Assembly (NCBI GenBank): GCA_020726505.1
Contig: JAHLEZ010000001.1
Location: 124,001 to 188,000 of the forward strand
Direction of reading: 5' to 3'
Length of the DNA stretch: 64,000 nt
DNA from: Leptodontidium sp. MPI-SDFR-AT-0119
Taxonomy: Eukaryota > Ascomycota > Leotiomycetes > Helotiales > Leptodontidiaceae
Positions 12,673 to 24,600 of this stretch are shown here, one piece after another; position 1 is the stretch's first letter, and each line of letters starts with the position of its first letter. The position numbers and the translations under genes were made by a program. A model generated the notes under the pieces. That model was not told where the DNA came from, did not search any database, and saw only the letters and a list, made by a program, of their open reading frames with translations.

Positions 12673-14600
12673 TCAAAGAATATACCTATACCTCGGCCCC
12701 TCATTCTCCTCACCCAACCCCTCATCCCCCTTCCCCTTCTCCAAAACCCCATACCTCTCATCCAACTTCCCATTCTCCCACTTCAACAGACACCTCAACC
12801 CCAACGCCAGCGTACTATTAAACAGCATAAACGCAGCACAAACCCACATTCCCTTCCTATAATACGGCCCCTCGCTCTTCGGATACAACCTCGTCCCCAG
12901 CAGCGGTCCACACTGCCCAATCAAATTCAACAACGCAATCCCCGTCCCCCGTCTCGTATCACTGCCCTGATTATTCAACACCCAGGGAAGAATATTGCCT
13001 ATCGACGGGAAGATCCCCGCGGCTGCTAAATACACCCCCGCATAGCGCACTCCAGTACTAGTAGCTGTGGCGAGCATGATGTAGCCCGTTGCGCCGAGGA
13101 GGGAGAGAATGAATATAGTTAGGCCGCGCTGGGATGTGAGGTCTGCGATCTTGCAGGTGAGGATTACGAGGAGGAAGGCGAGGAAGTAGGGCGGGGCGGA
13201 GAGGCCTTGGGCGGTGATTTTTGTGAAGCCCATTTCGAGGAGGATGGTGGGGAGGAAGACGGGGAGGGAGGCGAAGGAGACGTTGCAGGAAAAGTACATT
13301 AGGCCTGTGATCCATGGCTGAGAGTAGCGGTGAAAGTCAGCACCATGTCTAAGTACCTAGGTAGGTATCTATGATCTATGTGGTAAGGTTAAGGTAGTAA
13401 AGCAAGCTCACCTTGATATCAAGTAACGTCGCCCCGACATCCTTCCAAGCAACTTTCCCCACTCTACTCTCCCCATCACTACCAGTTTGTCTCACAGATC
13501 TTGCTTTTGCAACAGCGCGTTCTTCAGCGTTGAGGAACTTCGCTTTCTCTGGACTGTCGGGCATCAGGAACCAAGTGAGCACAGCGGCTACGACGCATGG
13601 CAGGCCTTCGACGAGGAAGAGTAATCGCCATGACGAGATACCCTTCGGATCTCCAGATGTGATGCCGTACGCTAATGCACCAGCGAAACAGGTCGCTAAG
13701 GGGGCGGCGCTGAGGAAGAGACCGCAGCGGAAACCGAGTTCGTTTCGACGGTAGAAAAAGGAGAGGAGGAAGGGGATTCCTGGGTATCTCATAAGCTGCC
13801 CTTTCTCTCAAAACTTATGGAAAGAAACGAAGACAAAATGCCAGGAAGGAAGATAGAGAGATTGAAAGAAAGAATGAAAGGGGGGGAATAAAGGGACAAA
13901 ACTAAGTAGATAGGATACATACCAGGTGAAAAACAAGCCTCAAAAACACCCAAGAAGAACCGCGCCGCCATCATCCCAGACCAGCTATACGTCGCAGCTT
14001 GCAGCGTCCCGCACAAAGCCCAGCCCATGACCGTGAACGCCGCCCATTTATGTGGCGGGATGACTTTCCACATCATCCCGAGCGGTTCGAATAAGATATA
14101 GGAGATGTAGAAGATGGTGAGAAACCATTCGTATTGGCCAGGCTTGAGGTTGAAATCTTCCTCCATTCCTGCGATTCGGGCATTTCTGTTGATGGTGGTG
14201 TTAGTTAAATGGGATGTTTTCGGTTCGTACGGACTGGGAGAGGCTTAGGGAGGGAGGGGGTAGGTACCCGATGTTGGAACGGTCGAGGTATGCAAGGAGA
14301 TCTGTGGTGGGGGATGTCAGTATCTAGTCTTCGAGGAGGGGTTAATCCCAACTTTGGCAACTTACACAATATCATGACCAGAGGGATCAAATGTCTGTCT
14401 ATTTTCCGCACAACTCGCTTTTCCAACGCAGCGTCGAATTGGAGGGGCTGTGGAGGAGTGTTCTGGTTCTGAAGGGTGATTTCGTCTTGATGCTCAATGT
14501 GTTTCTCTGGATCCTCTTGTGCTGCGCTCACGTGTGCTTCTGTTCCTCTACTCGTCCTCACATTCTCCCTCTCCTCTCCTTTCTTGCCAAAGATTCCCAT
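12673..14600 (-). CDS. MFS transporter, anion:cation symporter family (Dal5/Tna1-like)
   Basis: Five exons on the minus strand: 14366-14600, 14268-14301, 13923-14185, 13412-13779 and 12673-13317. They join in phase to 514 residues. Exon 2 is only 34 nt but encodes the hallmark LDRSNIG segment after the RKIDRHLIPLV motif, and exon 3 continues NARIAGMEEDF. Other family marks are FEACFSPG followed by IPFLLSFFYRR.ELG.R, and the central SWRLLFLVEG. This family imports organic anions such as allantoate, nicotinate, pantothenate or other carboxylates across the plasma membrane. The acceptor of intron 3 was chosen at 13780 because it alone restores the conserved PGIPFLL reading. It converges on the DHA1 gene, with about 280 nt between stop codons. 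The substrate is unknown. Confidence 0.88.
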
Positions 14601-15509
14601 GTTCTCGTGAATTTCAATTCAGCACAGTCGCCGACCGGGAGATTCTTGAAAAATGGCTGTCGTCGTAGTAAAATAAAGTAATGCCGGCGGGGTAAGGAGT
14701 ACAAGGAAGACAATAAATAAAAAATTGGAGACACGAGACTTAGTTTCCCGTACAACCTTCGAACCTCTAGCTTCTGTACTCCGAACCTCCGAAACCCGCA
14801 AGGCCCACCAATACGCGGGGAGAGGGGAAATGATGCTCTTGTGCGCGGATCGTCATAATTATATCCTTGGGGGGGATAGTGTTGAGGAAGGTTTGACAGC
14901 TTGTCCCCAACTGCCGATCCAGGAACGATACTTCCGGCAGCCGGCTTCGTCCCGCTTTGAGGGGAACGGGGAATTGAAGCTTTACGAAGCTTTGTGGGGA
15001 TATTATTTAGAGTTTTTCGAGAATGGGGTTGTTTTGCGGTATCATCCCACTCTTTCTTGAAGCTTGTTGTTGCTTTTAAGAGTTTGATCAAGTGGCTGGC
15101 TCGGGGTTGAAGTTGACGTCGAAGCCACCATGACTTAGCGAGCGGAATTCTGTTGTTCGTACTTATTATGCCTTTGGACATCTGACCCTAACAAATCCGA
15201 ACTTTTTCAATTGTTCTCACATGTAACGCCCGACAGATGAATTGGAACCTCGTTGTAAAGGTTTTCGGCATTTATTTAAGCTTTTTCTATGTTTCTCTAC
15301 GCTGGATTTTGACTCTCCTGAAGGCTTGACATATGGATATCCGTCCGGTCCCTCATCTAAATTGGTCTGGGTTTTCTTCAACTTCAACTTCAACTTCAAC
15401 TTCAACTTCAGTCTTCGAAATTTACATTTACTCCCGGCCTCGTGTTGACATTCAGTGTGCTTTGTTAACGCAAAATCAGTGCTTGCTCCAAATTCCTGAG
15501 ACGAACAAC
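14601..15509. other. Intergenic region between MFS and nitrilase genes
   Basis: No gene is supported; the long reverse ORF at 14558-15181 overlaps the MFS start and has no family features. The region holds the MFS promoter and the nitrilase 3' flank. It also holds a hexanucleotide microsatellite at 15375-15411. Confidence 0.6.
15375..15411. repeat. Hexanucleotide microsatellite (TTCAAC)n
   Basis: About six tandem CTTCAA units form a perfect simple-sequence tract downstream of the nitrilase gene. Confidence 0.9.
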
Positions 15510-16798
15510 TCACAATATGTCAGGCCTGGCATAACTTCCCACAGCATCAAAATCCATCTACATCCATCATCAGCAGGGCACACTTGCTTCATGGAATTTG
15601 GCTTACCCTTGCTTCTGTCAAATCGGAGAGATCGAGAGTCGCGTATATGATCTCCTGCTTGTCCCTGACTGGCTCGGCGAGGAAGTTTCCCATTGGCCCA
15701 ACGATACATGATCCTCCATGGTTCAGGATATCGTCCTGGATCCATGGCTTACCTTCGGGGTTTCTATCGTGGCTCTCAGGGGTAAATGGTGGATAGTCAG
15801 ATGGAAAGTCGGACACCTAAACTTGTCAACATCAGTTCAACACAGTTACAGTACAGAGTATCACCTGGCAGAATTGATTGATCGATATCACGAAACATCT
15901 TCCCTCTTTGGCGATATGCTGCATGGTTGCAGCCCACGTTACTGGATCATCAGCCGTAGGTGCGATGTATATACTGCTATCAATCAGTAGCTGTGCGAAA
16001 CCAACCAGCCGAACCTAACCTTACTCAATTCCTCGTTGGTACAGGGCCACTCTTGCAAGTGGCATGTAGTTCTCCCAGCTTTTCATTTTGTCAGCTAAGA
16101 AAGCCTAGAGAGTCGTGAGGTCCAGCTAACCAAATCAGACCTCCAATCTTCCCGAAACCAACGTCGACAACGTTGAGGGAATCGCCAGAACCTCTGCCCC
16201 AGATCAGACGCTCAGCAGCGGTTGGTATGAGCTACGATTCCTGTCAGCCAAAATCATCAATATTTGGGAAGACCTGGAGGCTGTGATATACCTTTCGATG
16301 GCGGCTGAGAAGAGTTCCGTCAGTTCCAATCAATACAGCCGTGCAGTACAAAGTCGAGCCAGCTTTCTCAACGATACCAATCGACAAGTTGACTTTGTTA
16401 TCTCTCGCGATGTTTTCCAAGATCTCAAACTCTGTAGATGGAATCGCAATCGAGGAGTCATAATACTTGGCGTACCACTTTCTTCCTGCCTTGTATCAGC
16501 TTCAAAGTCACAGTTGACTCTGTGCATGAACGTACCTTCGGGCTCTCGATATCCAACAGTAGCACCAAATGCATATCTCCAGGGGTAAGCCGACACGAAT
16601 GCTTCTCTAGACTTTAAGTCAGTACAATCCATTTTCAAGAGTGCACTTCTCAACTAACGGGAAAGCAACCAGTTCTGCACCTTGACTCGCAGCTTCGGCA
16701 GTGAGTGTCTCCACTTTCTTCAAAGTTGCCGCGAGGTCGAACGCAACCGGAGCTGCTTGAACAGCTGCAACCTTGACACTTTCTTGAGTCCTAGCCAT
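15510..16798 (-). CDS. Nitrilase (carbon-nitrogen hydrolase family)
   Basis: Eight exons (16659-16798, 16536-16606, 16292-16485, 16131-16231, 16025-16078, 15865-15973, 15607-15816 and 15510-15557) join in phase to 308 residues, a normal length for a fungal nitrilase. The catalytic triad is visible as Glu48 in [11 protein letters not shown], Lys135 in SRHRK and Cys169 in GGLICWENYMPL. The IYIAPTADD block and the C-terminal SYARPDIL also fit. Nitrilases hydrolyse organic nitriles to carboxylic acid and ammonia; cyanide hydratase-like or amide-forming variants exist, so the exact product is open. All seven introns are short, about 48-60 nt. The gene is divergent from the homoserine acetyltransferase gene with a 424-nt shared promoter, which suggests co-regulation. 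Confidence 0.92.
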
Positions 16799-17222
16799 TT
16801 CGGTATCTACAGGAGTAAAAAGTATGATTGGAAATTATAAAAGAAAGAACAACTTGATTTGAATGTATTGGATACTGATCGGGGTATCGAAACTCCAATT
16901 GCACAGATTTATACTGTCCAGAACTGTGCTTCACCACACGTGATTCTCCACTCTTCAGAGAAGAGAAGAGTCATAGAGCTCACGGTATCTCTCCGGAATC
17001 TTTATTGCCTGATGCGACTCACCAGTTCCGAGTAATCCCTCGTCATTTGAGTACCCCCACGCAGCCTGGAGCACCAGAGCCCGGCGTTGATCTAGATCCC
17101 CTTCATGTTTTCAAATCCCGAAGTGTAATTGGCCAATCAGTCATACCTCCTATAATCAACATCGCCTATATCCTGCGTTAGCTGCTTCCTGATATAGACG
17201 TCTAAAGTTCAGTTTGTTGTGA
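16799..17222. promoter_or_regulatory. Divergent promoter of nitrilase and homoserine O-acetyltransferase
   Basis: The 424-nt intergenic region contains a palindromic CACGTG at 16937-16942, flanked so that the minus strand reads TCACGTG, and a palindromic TCCGGA near 16991. CACGTG is the Cbf1-type bHLH site of yeast sulfur and methionine genes. TCCGGA contains the CGG half-site used by Zn2Cys6 factors. Both sites are short and can occur by chance, so the regulatory role is inferred. Confidence 0.45.
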
Positions 17223-18678
17223 TTGCTGGCGCTGAATTTCGAAAATGAGTATGCTGATCTACCGCTTTTTCAATCAAAGAAACTGTCCACTAACATCAAA
17301 ACAGTTCTAAATCACATCCCCAAATCGAGAAACCCATATCTGGACTTCGTCGCCGATCAGAAGTTCGCCCATCTCTCGTCCTTTACACTCGGTTCTGGAG
17401 TCATATTGGATGATGTTGTAATTGCCTACAAGACATGGGGAAAGCTCAACAAGGACGGCACCAACTGTTTGGTGATCTGCCACGCACTATCTGGTAGTAG
17501 CGATGTTGAAGATTGGTGGGGACCACTCCTCAGTCGCGGAAAAGCATTCGATACATCACGATATTTTATTTTCTGCGCCAATGTTCTGGGTTCACCATAT
17601 GGTACAACTTCGTCGCTTAGCGTAAATCCGAAGACAGGACAACCTTATGGACCAGAATTCCCTCAGACGACGATTCGAGATGATGTTACGTACGTACTCA
17701 AATCCAACTATAGCTCGAAAGGATGCTCACTGTGTATTCAGATTGCACAAACAAGTCCTAGACGCCTTGGGAGTTCGAAGTGTTGCAGCCGTGGTAGGCG
17801 GCTCCATGGGTGGAATGGCAACCCTCGAATGGCCACTCTGCACTCCCAAAGGCTACATCAAGAACATAATCCCGCTCTCAACGTCCGTCGATCACGACGC
17901 ATGGGGAACTGCATGGGCCGAAGCACAGCGGGCATGTGTCTTCACCGATCCCGCATTCGAGGATGGCTACTACGAACCCAAGCCTGCAACACAGCCCTCC
18001 GCTGGACTGGCAGCAGCTCGTATGGTAGCCATGCTAACCTACCGCTCTGCTCCATCATTCAACACCAGATTCGGACGCGGCAAAGCAAGTACACATAAGC
18101 CGACGACGATGACGAATGGTCATACAGTCAATAACAACGGGACGTCACTCAACTCCGAGAAGACACGGAGGGACAGCAAGATCAACGGCTGTCTCAGCAA
18201 AACCCAAACCAACCCATCCCCGACTTTCAAAGCGCATAGTTATCTCCAGTACCAAGGTCAGAAATTCGTCAATCGCTTCGATGCAAACTGCTTCATTCAC
18301 TTGACTCGGAAAATGGACATGCATGACATTACAGCGGGACGAATCGACGCGGGCATCTCTCGTTCTGAAGCGCTTTCGCAAATACTCTCTAAAGCTCCAA
18401 CACAGGCCTTGGTGATTGGAATGGACTCAGATGTGTTGTTCAGACCTGAACAACAGGAGGAAATCGCGGATACGTTGCCGGATGCGAAATTGGTTATGGT
18501 TGAGTCGAGGGAGGGACATGATGGGTTTCTGCTGGAGTTTGAGATTTTGGGACCTTTGATTGATAGTCATCTACGGGAGAGATTGCCGTGCATTTACGAA
18601 AGCGAGCCAGTTGGTGGGGACGAGGAAGCGAAGAATTTGCGAGATAGTGTGTTTGGGGAGGTTGAATCGGGATGGTAG
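17223..18678 (+). CDS. Homoserine O-acetyltransferase (Met2/MetX type; Fub5-like candidate)
   Basis: Two exons, 17223-17689 and 17742-18678, join in phase to 467 residues, with one 52-nt intron. The alpha/beta-hydrolase fold is complete: AYKTWGKLN, then ICHALSGSSDVEDWWGP (oxyanion region) and GSPYGT. The nucleophile elbow GGSMGGM carries Ser177. An IPLSTSVDHDAWGTAWAEAQR block follows, then SDVLF (Asp386) and EGHDGF (His415). It transfers acetyl from acetyl-CoA to L-homoserine in the cytosol, giving O-acetylhomoserine. A low-complexity insertion rich in Asn, Thr, Ser and Lys sits between the catalytic Ser and Asp segments, as in other fungal members. The start codon is the first possible; the first 30 residues are not conserved and could be mis-set. 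It lies head-to-head with the nitrilase and in tandem with the aspartate kinase. Confidence 0.92.
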
Positions 18679-19256
18679 ACAGAGAAGGTGGTTTGCATTG
18701 TATTTCTAGATATAGACTATAAACTATTGAGTTCATCTGCAATTACGACTTGAAAATATCTTTAGTTTGCATTATTGCGCCATTTAAAATCCCTCTACTT
18801 TGTACATTGCCATCCTTTGTACTATAGAAGCGGAAGGCGTATCTGCTCTTTGTTAACAGCTCGGGTATCTAAGTCAGATACTGCTAGCATCTCATCTCAT
18901 CTCATCTTATTCTTGATCATGCGAAGCTTATCTTCGGCCGCGGACACATCCGAACCTGTAATAGAGAATATCGTGCGACTTTCTTATCTACCACAGTCTT
19001 TATTCCATGAAAATCGGACGACTTTAAGACGAAATTCAACCCCGGCGGTATGATTTTTGAATCCCGAACCCAGACACCGACAGCCCAGACAAAGCATCAT
19101 GCAGCACCTGTCGTCATCAGCGGGTAGTCTAAGCATACTTCAACGGTACAGGTAGAATAAACATGTACATAGCTCGAGGTAAACATTCTCCTTCAAATTC
19201 CATCGTCAAATTACACGCCTCCAGAATCCCTAACCCCGCGCAATCAGCACTCAACA
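18679..19256. other. Intergenic region upstream of aspartate kinase
   Basis: No gene is seen. It contains the 3' flank of the acetyltransferase gene, a short CATCT pentamer run near 18893-18910 and the promoter of the kinase gene. No convincing operator was identified. Confidence 0.55.
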
Positions 19257-21349
19257 ATGCCTCTTCTCTTCTCCCCCAAACCCTGGATAGTCCAAAAATA
19301 CGGCGGTACCAGTCTTGGAAAACTCCTCTTTGAGATAACCAGCTCCATCATTCCCTCATATCTCGAACACAGTAATGTCGCAGTAGTATGTTCCGCGATC
19401 AGCGGGACGGAGAAATCGAAAGGGACGACGAGTTTATTAATCAAAGCGATTGATTGCGCGATGAATGCGGATCGGGAGGGAGAGTTGCGGGAGACTATCG
19501 ATGTTATTCGGGATGAGCATTTAGTGATAATACAGGAGATGAGAAGTAGTGCTGGAAAGGTGGTGTATGAGAGTGTTTTTGAGGAGGTGGAGGTGGGTAT
19601 TAGGAGGGAGTGTGAGGAGCTGAGAGGGTTCTTGTCGGCTGCGCAGGTAAATTGAATTTTTCTATCTCCTAGGCTTGTCTGGGAGAAAACTGCTGATGAA
19701 AAGTAGACGATAGGGGAGCTCTCTCCAAGATCGAAAGATAGAGTTGTTGCGACTGGAGAGAAGCTAGCTTGTCTTGTCGTTGTAGCTGCTTTGATGAGTA
19801 AGGTAATGAGCAACACTTCCACAGCGTGTAATAGCATCAGCTCACAATGGCGCTAGGGAATCAATGCAACATTAGTTTCACTTCATGATATTGTAGCTGC
19901 TGCATATGGAGAAGATCAAGCCCAGCAGAAATCGGCATACGATGATCTTGGACCGCGGTTCTTCGATGCGCTTGTGGTAGAGATTGGACATCGGATAGAA
20001 TCGTGTGGAGACAGCGTTCCGGTCATAACAGGTAAGTTTCTTTATCGCAATTTTAAGGGTAGGGATTTTGCTAAAATTAATATCCAGGTTTCTTCGGACT
20101 AATGCCCAACTCAATGCTCCGAAGTGTCGGCCGCGGGTACAGCGACCTCTGCGCGGCCATGACCTCCGTCTCCCTCTCAGCATCCGAACTCCAGATCTGG
20201 AAAGAAGTCGATGGGATATTCACCGCTGACCCAAGAAAGATCTCGTCAGCGCGCTTGCTCGCCACGATCACGCTCGAGGAAGCTTCTGAGCTGACATACT
20301 ACGGAAGCGAGGTGTGTACCCCGCCCCCTTTTCAGGTTTCGCTTAGGTTGTTTTGGTCGTACAGCTACTCTACCCTGCGTTTAGTTTACTGAACTGACAA
20401 GTGTATTATACTATAGGTCATACACCCATTCACAATGGATCAGATACGCCAGGCTTCTATCCCCTTACGATTGAAAAATGTCAAGAATCCGTCGGGGAGC
20501 GGGACGATCATCTATCCTTCTCCAAGCGGGGTATCGACACCTTCAACTGTATCTGTATCTGCATCCACGTCGACCACACCACCGCTCAACGCATTCATCT
20601 CTAACACCAACACCAGTATATCCTCATTCATGTCCGCAAATGGGTACTACGGCACCTCGCAATCGCGCCGTGCACCCACAGCACTGACAACCAAAGACTC
20701 CATCGTCCTCGTGAACATCCAATCGAACCGAACTACCAAATCGCACGGTTTCCTCGCCGAGGTATTCAACCGACTTGATGCTCTGGGGGCAGTTACCGAT
20801 CTGATCACTAGTAGCGAGCAGAGTGTTAGTTTGGCGCTGAGTGGACTTGAGGATGAGGGCGAGGTGGAGGTGGAGAGGAGTCTAGGGAAGTGTGGCAATG
20901 TGCAGGTGGTGAGGGATGTGGCGATTGTGAGTGTCATTGGGCATAAGATGAGAAATAAAGTTGGGATTGCTGGTACGTCTCCGTACTAGCATTGCCATCA
21001 CCAGCAATAAGAGCAGCAACCGCCACAAAATCGCTATTGTGTTTAGTTTGGGAGTATACTAATGGGGTTGTGGGTTCAGGACAGATATTCTCGACGCTTT
21101 CGAGTGGCGGGGTGAATATATACCTGATAGGGCAGGGGGCCAGTGAGATTAATATTTCGTGAGTGTTGATTAGAGAAGTCGATATGTTTCAGAGCGAGTT
21201 TTGCTGACTGATTTAGGCTCGTGGTGAAGAAGGATGATGCGATGACGGCTATGGATCTTCTTCATACGCATGTACTTGGTATTCCACACCACATGGCGCC
21301 GACTCCGCTTGTGCAAAATAGCATGATGAAAGGGCCGTGGCTGTATTGA
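19257..21349 (+). CDS. Aspartate kinase (Hom3 family; Fub3-like candidate)
   Basis: Seven exons (19257-19646, 19707-19802, 19857-20031, 20088-20311, 20417-20972, 21080-21158 and 21217-21349) join in phase to 550 residues. The kinase domain starts almost at once with VQKYGGTSLGK (Lys14), then VAVVCSA and GTTSLL. The GFFGLMP, VGRGYSDLCAA, WKEVDGIFTADPRK and ASELTYYGSEVIHPFT blocks are all intact. A Ser/Thr-rich linker of about 55 residues precedes two ACT-type regulatory domains (DSIVLVNIQSN, then VGIAGQIFSTLSSGGVNIYLI.QGASEINIS). It phosphorylates L-aspartate, the first step towards homoserine, methionine and threonine. The near absence of an N-terminal extension and the divergent first 100 residues suggest a paralogue and not the housekeeping enzyme. 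Its downstream neighbour is a convergent ABC transporter. Confidence 0.92.
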
Positions 21350-21608
21350 TAGAATTTGACATTTAAATTTCCATTGCGAATTTTGTGTCATAGAGCATAC
21401 TCCTTTCTGATGTCTGTTTCTCTGCATTCCGAAATTTTTTTGCACCAGAGCCGGTCACTGTGAAGAGATGGCACCGCTGCAGTCGAACAGATGAAGACAG
21501 GCAACGGGATGCGCTTTGAGAAAAAGTACTTATGACTTTAATTATTCTATTTTTACATCTATGTCTATGCAAACCTCCCAATTACAATTACAGTCAAATA
21601 AAAAATGC

Positions 21609-24600
21609 TCAAACTTGTCTGTCAAGACTTTGCGCTAAGCACATATCGTAATACCTCCCCTTCAGCGCCAGCAACTCCGCATGCGTCCCTCTCTCAACAA
21701 CCCTCCCATCACCAAAGACAAAGATGACATCCGCATGCTTGATAGTAGACAATCTATGCGCGACCGCAATAGTCGTCCTACCCTCCTTCGCCTGATCAAG
21801 CGCCTCCTGAACGATGCGTTCCGATTGAGTATCGAGCGCACTCGTCGCCTCATCCAGCAATAGCAATCTTGGTTTGCGAATCAGGGCTCTTGCAATAGCG
21901 ATCCGCTGTTTCTGACCACCTGAGAACTGGAGACCACGGTTACCACAGGCGGTTTGGAAGCCTTCGGGGAGAGACTCAATGAATTCCAGGGCGTTAGCTT
22001 GGCGACAAGCTTCGATGATTTGGGCTTCGGTGGCGGCTTCTTCGAGGCCGAGTGAGACGTTGTCGAAGACGGACCCGGAATAAAGTGTTGGTTCTTGTTG
22101 CACGAGAGAGATGTTCTGGCGGTAGAGCCGGGGCGAGTATGTTCGGATAGGGTGTCCTGCGAAGTTGATCTCGCCCGAGGTTGGGTCGTAGAAGCGTTCT
22201 AGGAGGTTCACCATCGTGGACTTGCCGCAGCCCGATGGGCCGACGAAAGCTGCGAATTCGCCGTGCTTGATTGTCATGCCAATGTCTTTCAGAACTCGGA
22301 TCGTGCGGCCGGGATATTGGAAGCTCATTGACGAAAGGGCGATCTCGCCTCCTTCTCCGCCTGGGCCCCTGTTAATATTCTCGAGGGTCTCTTGCATGAC
22401 TGGTTTGCGGGATCGGAGCCAGAGGATGTAGTTTGCTGCTCCGCTTGCTTGGGTTATACTTGTCGTGTAGGAGAAGAATTGTGCAGCGGCTTGGCCTGCG
22501 AAGAGAACACCAATGAAAATGACGTAGAACTGAGTGATGGTGTATTCGCCCCTGAGAAGAAGTTGACCGCCGTACCAGAAGCCAAGGGCCATGACGAGGA
22601 ACTCCAACGACTGAGATATGGCGTACCAGCCAATGGTCCACATGAGCGATTTGATCGATACTTGCACGATACTGCTCAGCATCTCATTGTATCTGTTGAG
22701 GATGGTGGACTCGAGGGTCAATGAAGAGACTGTCTTGATTGCCAAAACAGCCTCGCTAGCCAAGCTGGCACTTTCAGCGAACCGATCGGAGTTCTTCTTC
22801 TCGAGTGCTGTTTCAAGACGGATTCTGATGTAACCTGAGACTAAGAGTGGAGGGAGACCAGCGAAGACCATTACCAGACCGAGCTTCCACCCGTAGGCAA
22901 TCGCAAGTATGCTACTGGAGACAACATTGACGAACACGATGAATATGAGGAGGATATTGGCGCTTAGAAGATCCTGCAACTGCGTAGGTAGCGAAGACAG
23001 CTTTGAGGTCAACGCTCCCGACGTGTTGCCAGGCAGATTGAAGAACTCCATATCTTGCTTCAGCATGTCGGTGAACATCTCCTTTCTGTAGCGATAGGTC
23101 ACAGCCTGTCCGATCATATTACATAAGAAGCCGATGATGAAGTATGCGAGCAGGTTTCCGAGCGCAACAACGAAGAACATGAGAGCGTAGAAATTGGCTT
23201 CAGATTGAGCCTTATTTGGATCTTGGAGAGTGAAGACGTTGAGGATCCGTGAGAACAGTAAAGCTTGTCCTGGGAATGTCGCACCTGCAGCAAGCGCACA
23301 AATAATAGTTATGAGGAAGTGGGGGTAGAGAGCCTTTTGTTCCCCAAACATAATCCTGTTTGTCAAATTAGCTAAATTTCCTGTCGAGCGTGTCATTGTT
23401 TCCACAACGTGTAGAAGCCTAGACCTCCACTCCAGCAGAACGCTTAGGGTAGAAAAGCTTACCAGATGCATTTCAGGAGAGAGTAGTCAAGTGTCCCGGA
23501 GCCGTCTTCCATGGCAGCAGCGCTAGCCTGTGTCTGAGTCTTGTAGAGTGATGTTTGTTGGGCGAGGCCACCATCGGCTTGCTTTTCCCCGGCAGTCGAT
23601 TCTCTGTCAGAGTCATCTTGTCCGCCGCCGATGTCTTGGGCAGCAACTAGTCTGGCATAGTGACCATCTGCTTCAAGAAGCTCTTCATGAGTTCCCTGCT
23701 CTACAACACGCCCATAAGAGATAACCGCGATGTTGTCAGCATTTTTGATGGTTGATAGCTTGTGCGCAATGCAAAGTGTCGTCCTATCAGCAGATACTTT
23801 ATCGAGTGCAGCTTGTACAATGCCTTCAGCTCTTGGATCCAGTGCGCTGGTGGCCTCGTCGAGAAGCAGGATTTTTGGGTTCGAGATAATGCTTCGAGCG
23901 ATTGCAACTCTCTGCTTCTGACCACCAGATAGCAACCCAGCTGCCTCGCCAATCTCCGTGTCGTAACCCTAGAATGCAATCAGTGCAAGATTCTATGATC
24001 TAGGGGGATGGAAATTCTACCTCTGGGAGCTCAGAAATGAATTCATGGGCGTTGCTTGTTTCACAAGCCTCTTGGATCAACCTCAATTGCTCCTCTTTTG
24101 GAAGCAGCTTCTGACTGTCCAGGAATCCATTGGCAACATTCTGAAATACCGTACCCTGAAAAAGAACAGGTTCCTATTAATTGTTAGCTGGGAAGATTCT
24201 GTCTGCCGTGCAGTATTTACCTGCTGTACGAGGCCAATTTGACTTCGCAGCCAGCGAGTGTTAATCTGAGTAATGTCTGTGCCATCCAACAAGATCTCAC
24301 CAGATGATCTTTCATACCATCGTTCCAGTAGACCTATCAAAGTACTCTTGCCACACCCACTTGCACCAACAAGAGCAGTGGTCTTTCCAGCTGGGATGGA
24401 AAGATTGAGTCCATTGACGACTTGAATACCCGGTCTTGATGGATACGAGAACTTCAAATCCCTAACTTCCAATCGTCCTTCACAATTTTCAGGCTTGACG
24501 CCATCGTCAGAAAGCGGGTCCAGCAATGATGGTGAATCGATCAATTCGAAAAGTTCAGAAGCTGCAGCTGCAGCGTTCGTGAAGGTTTGAAATTGAGGAG

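Noticed and set aside
14558..15181. 207-codon reverse ORF overlapping the start of the Dal5-like gene
   Set aside because: No family motif, biased Arg/Leu/Ser composition, and it runs through the promoter of a well-supported gene.
17223..21349. Treating the acetyltransferase and kinase simply as the housekeeping MET2 and HOM3
   Set aside because: Possible, and not excluded, but their linkage to each other and to a PLP enzyme, nitrilase and exporter, and the divergent kinase N-terminus, make a specialised copy more likely. Gene symbols were therefore left empty.
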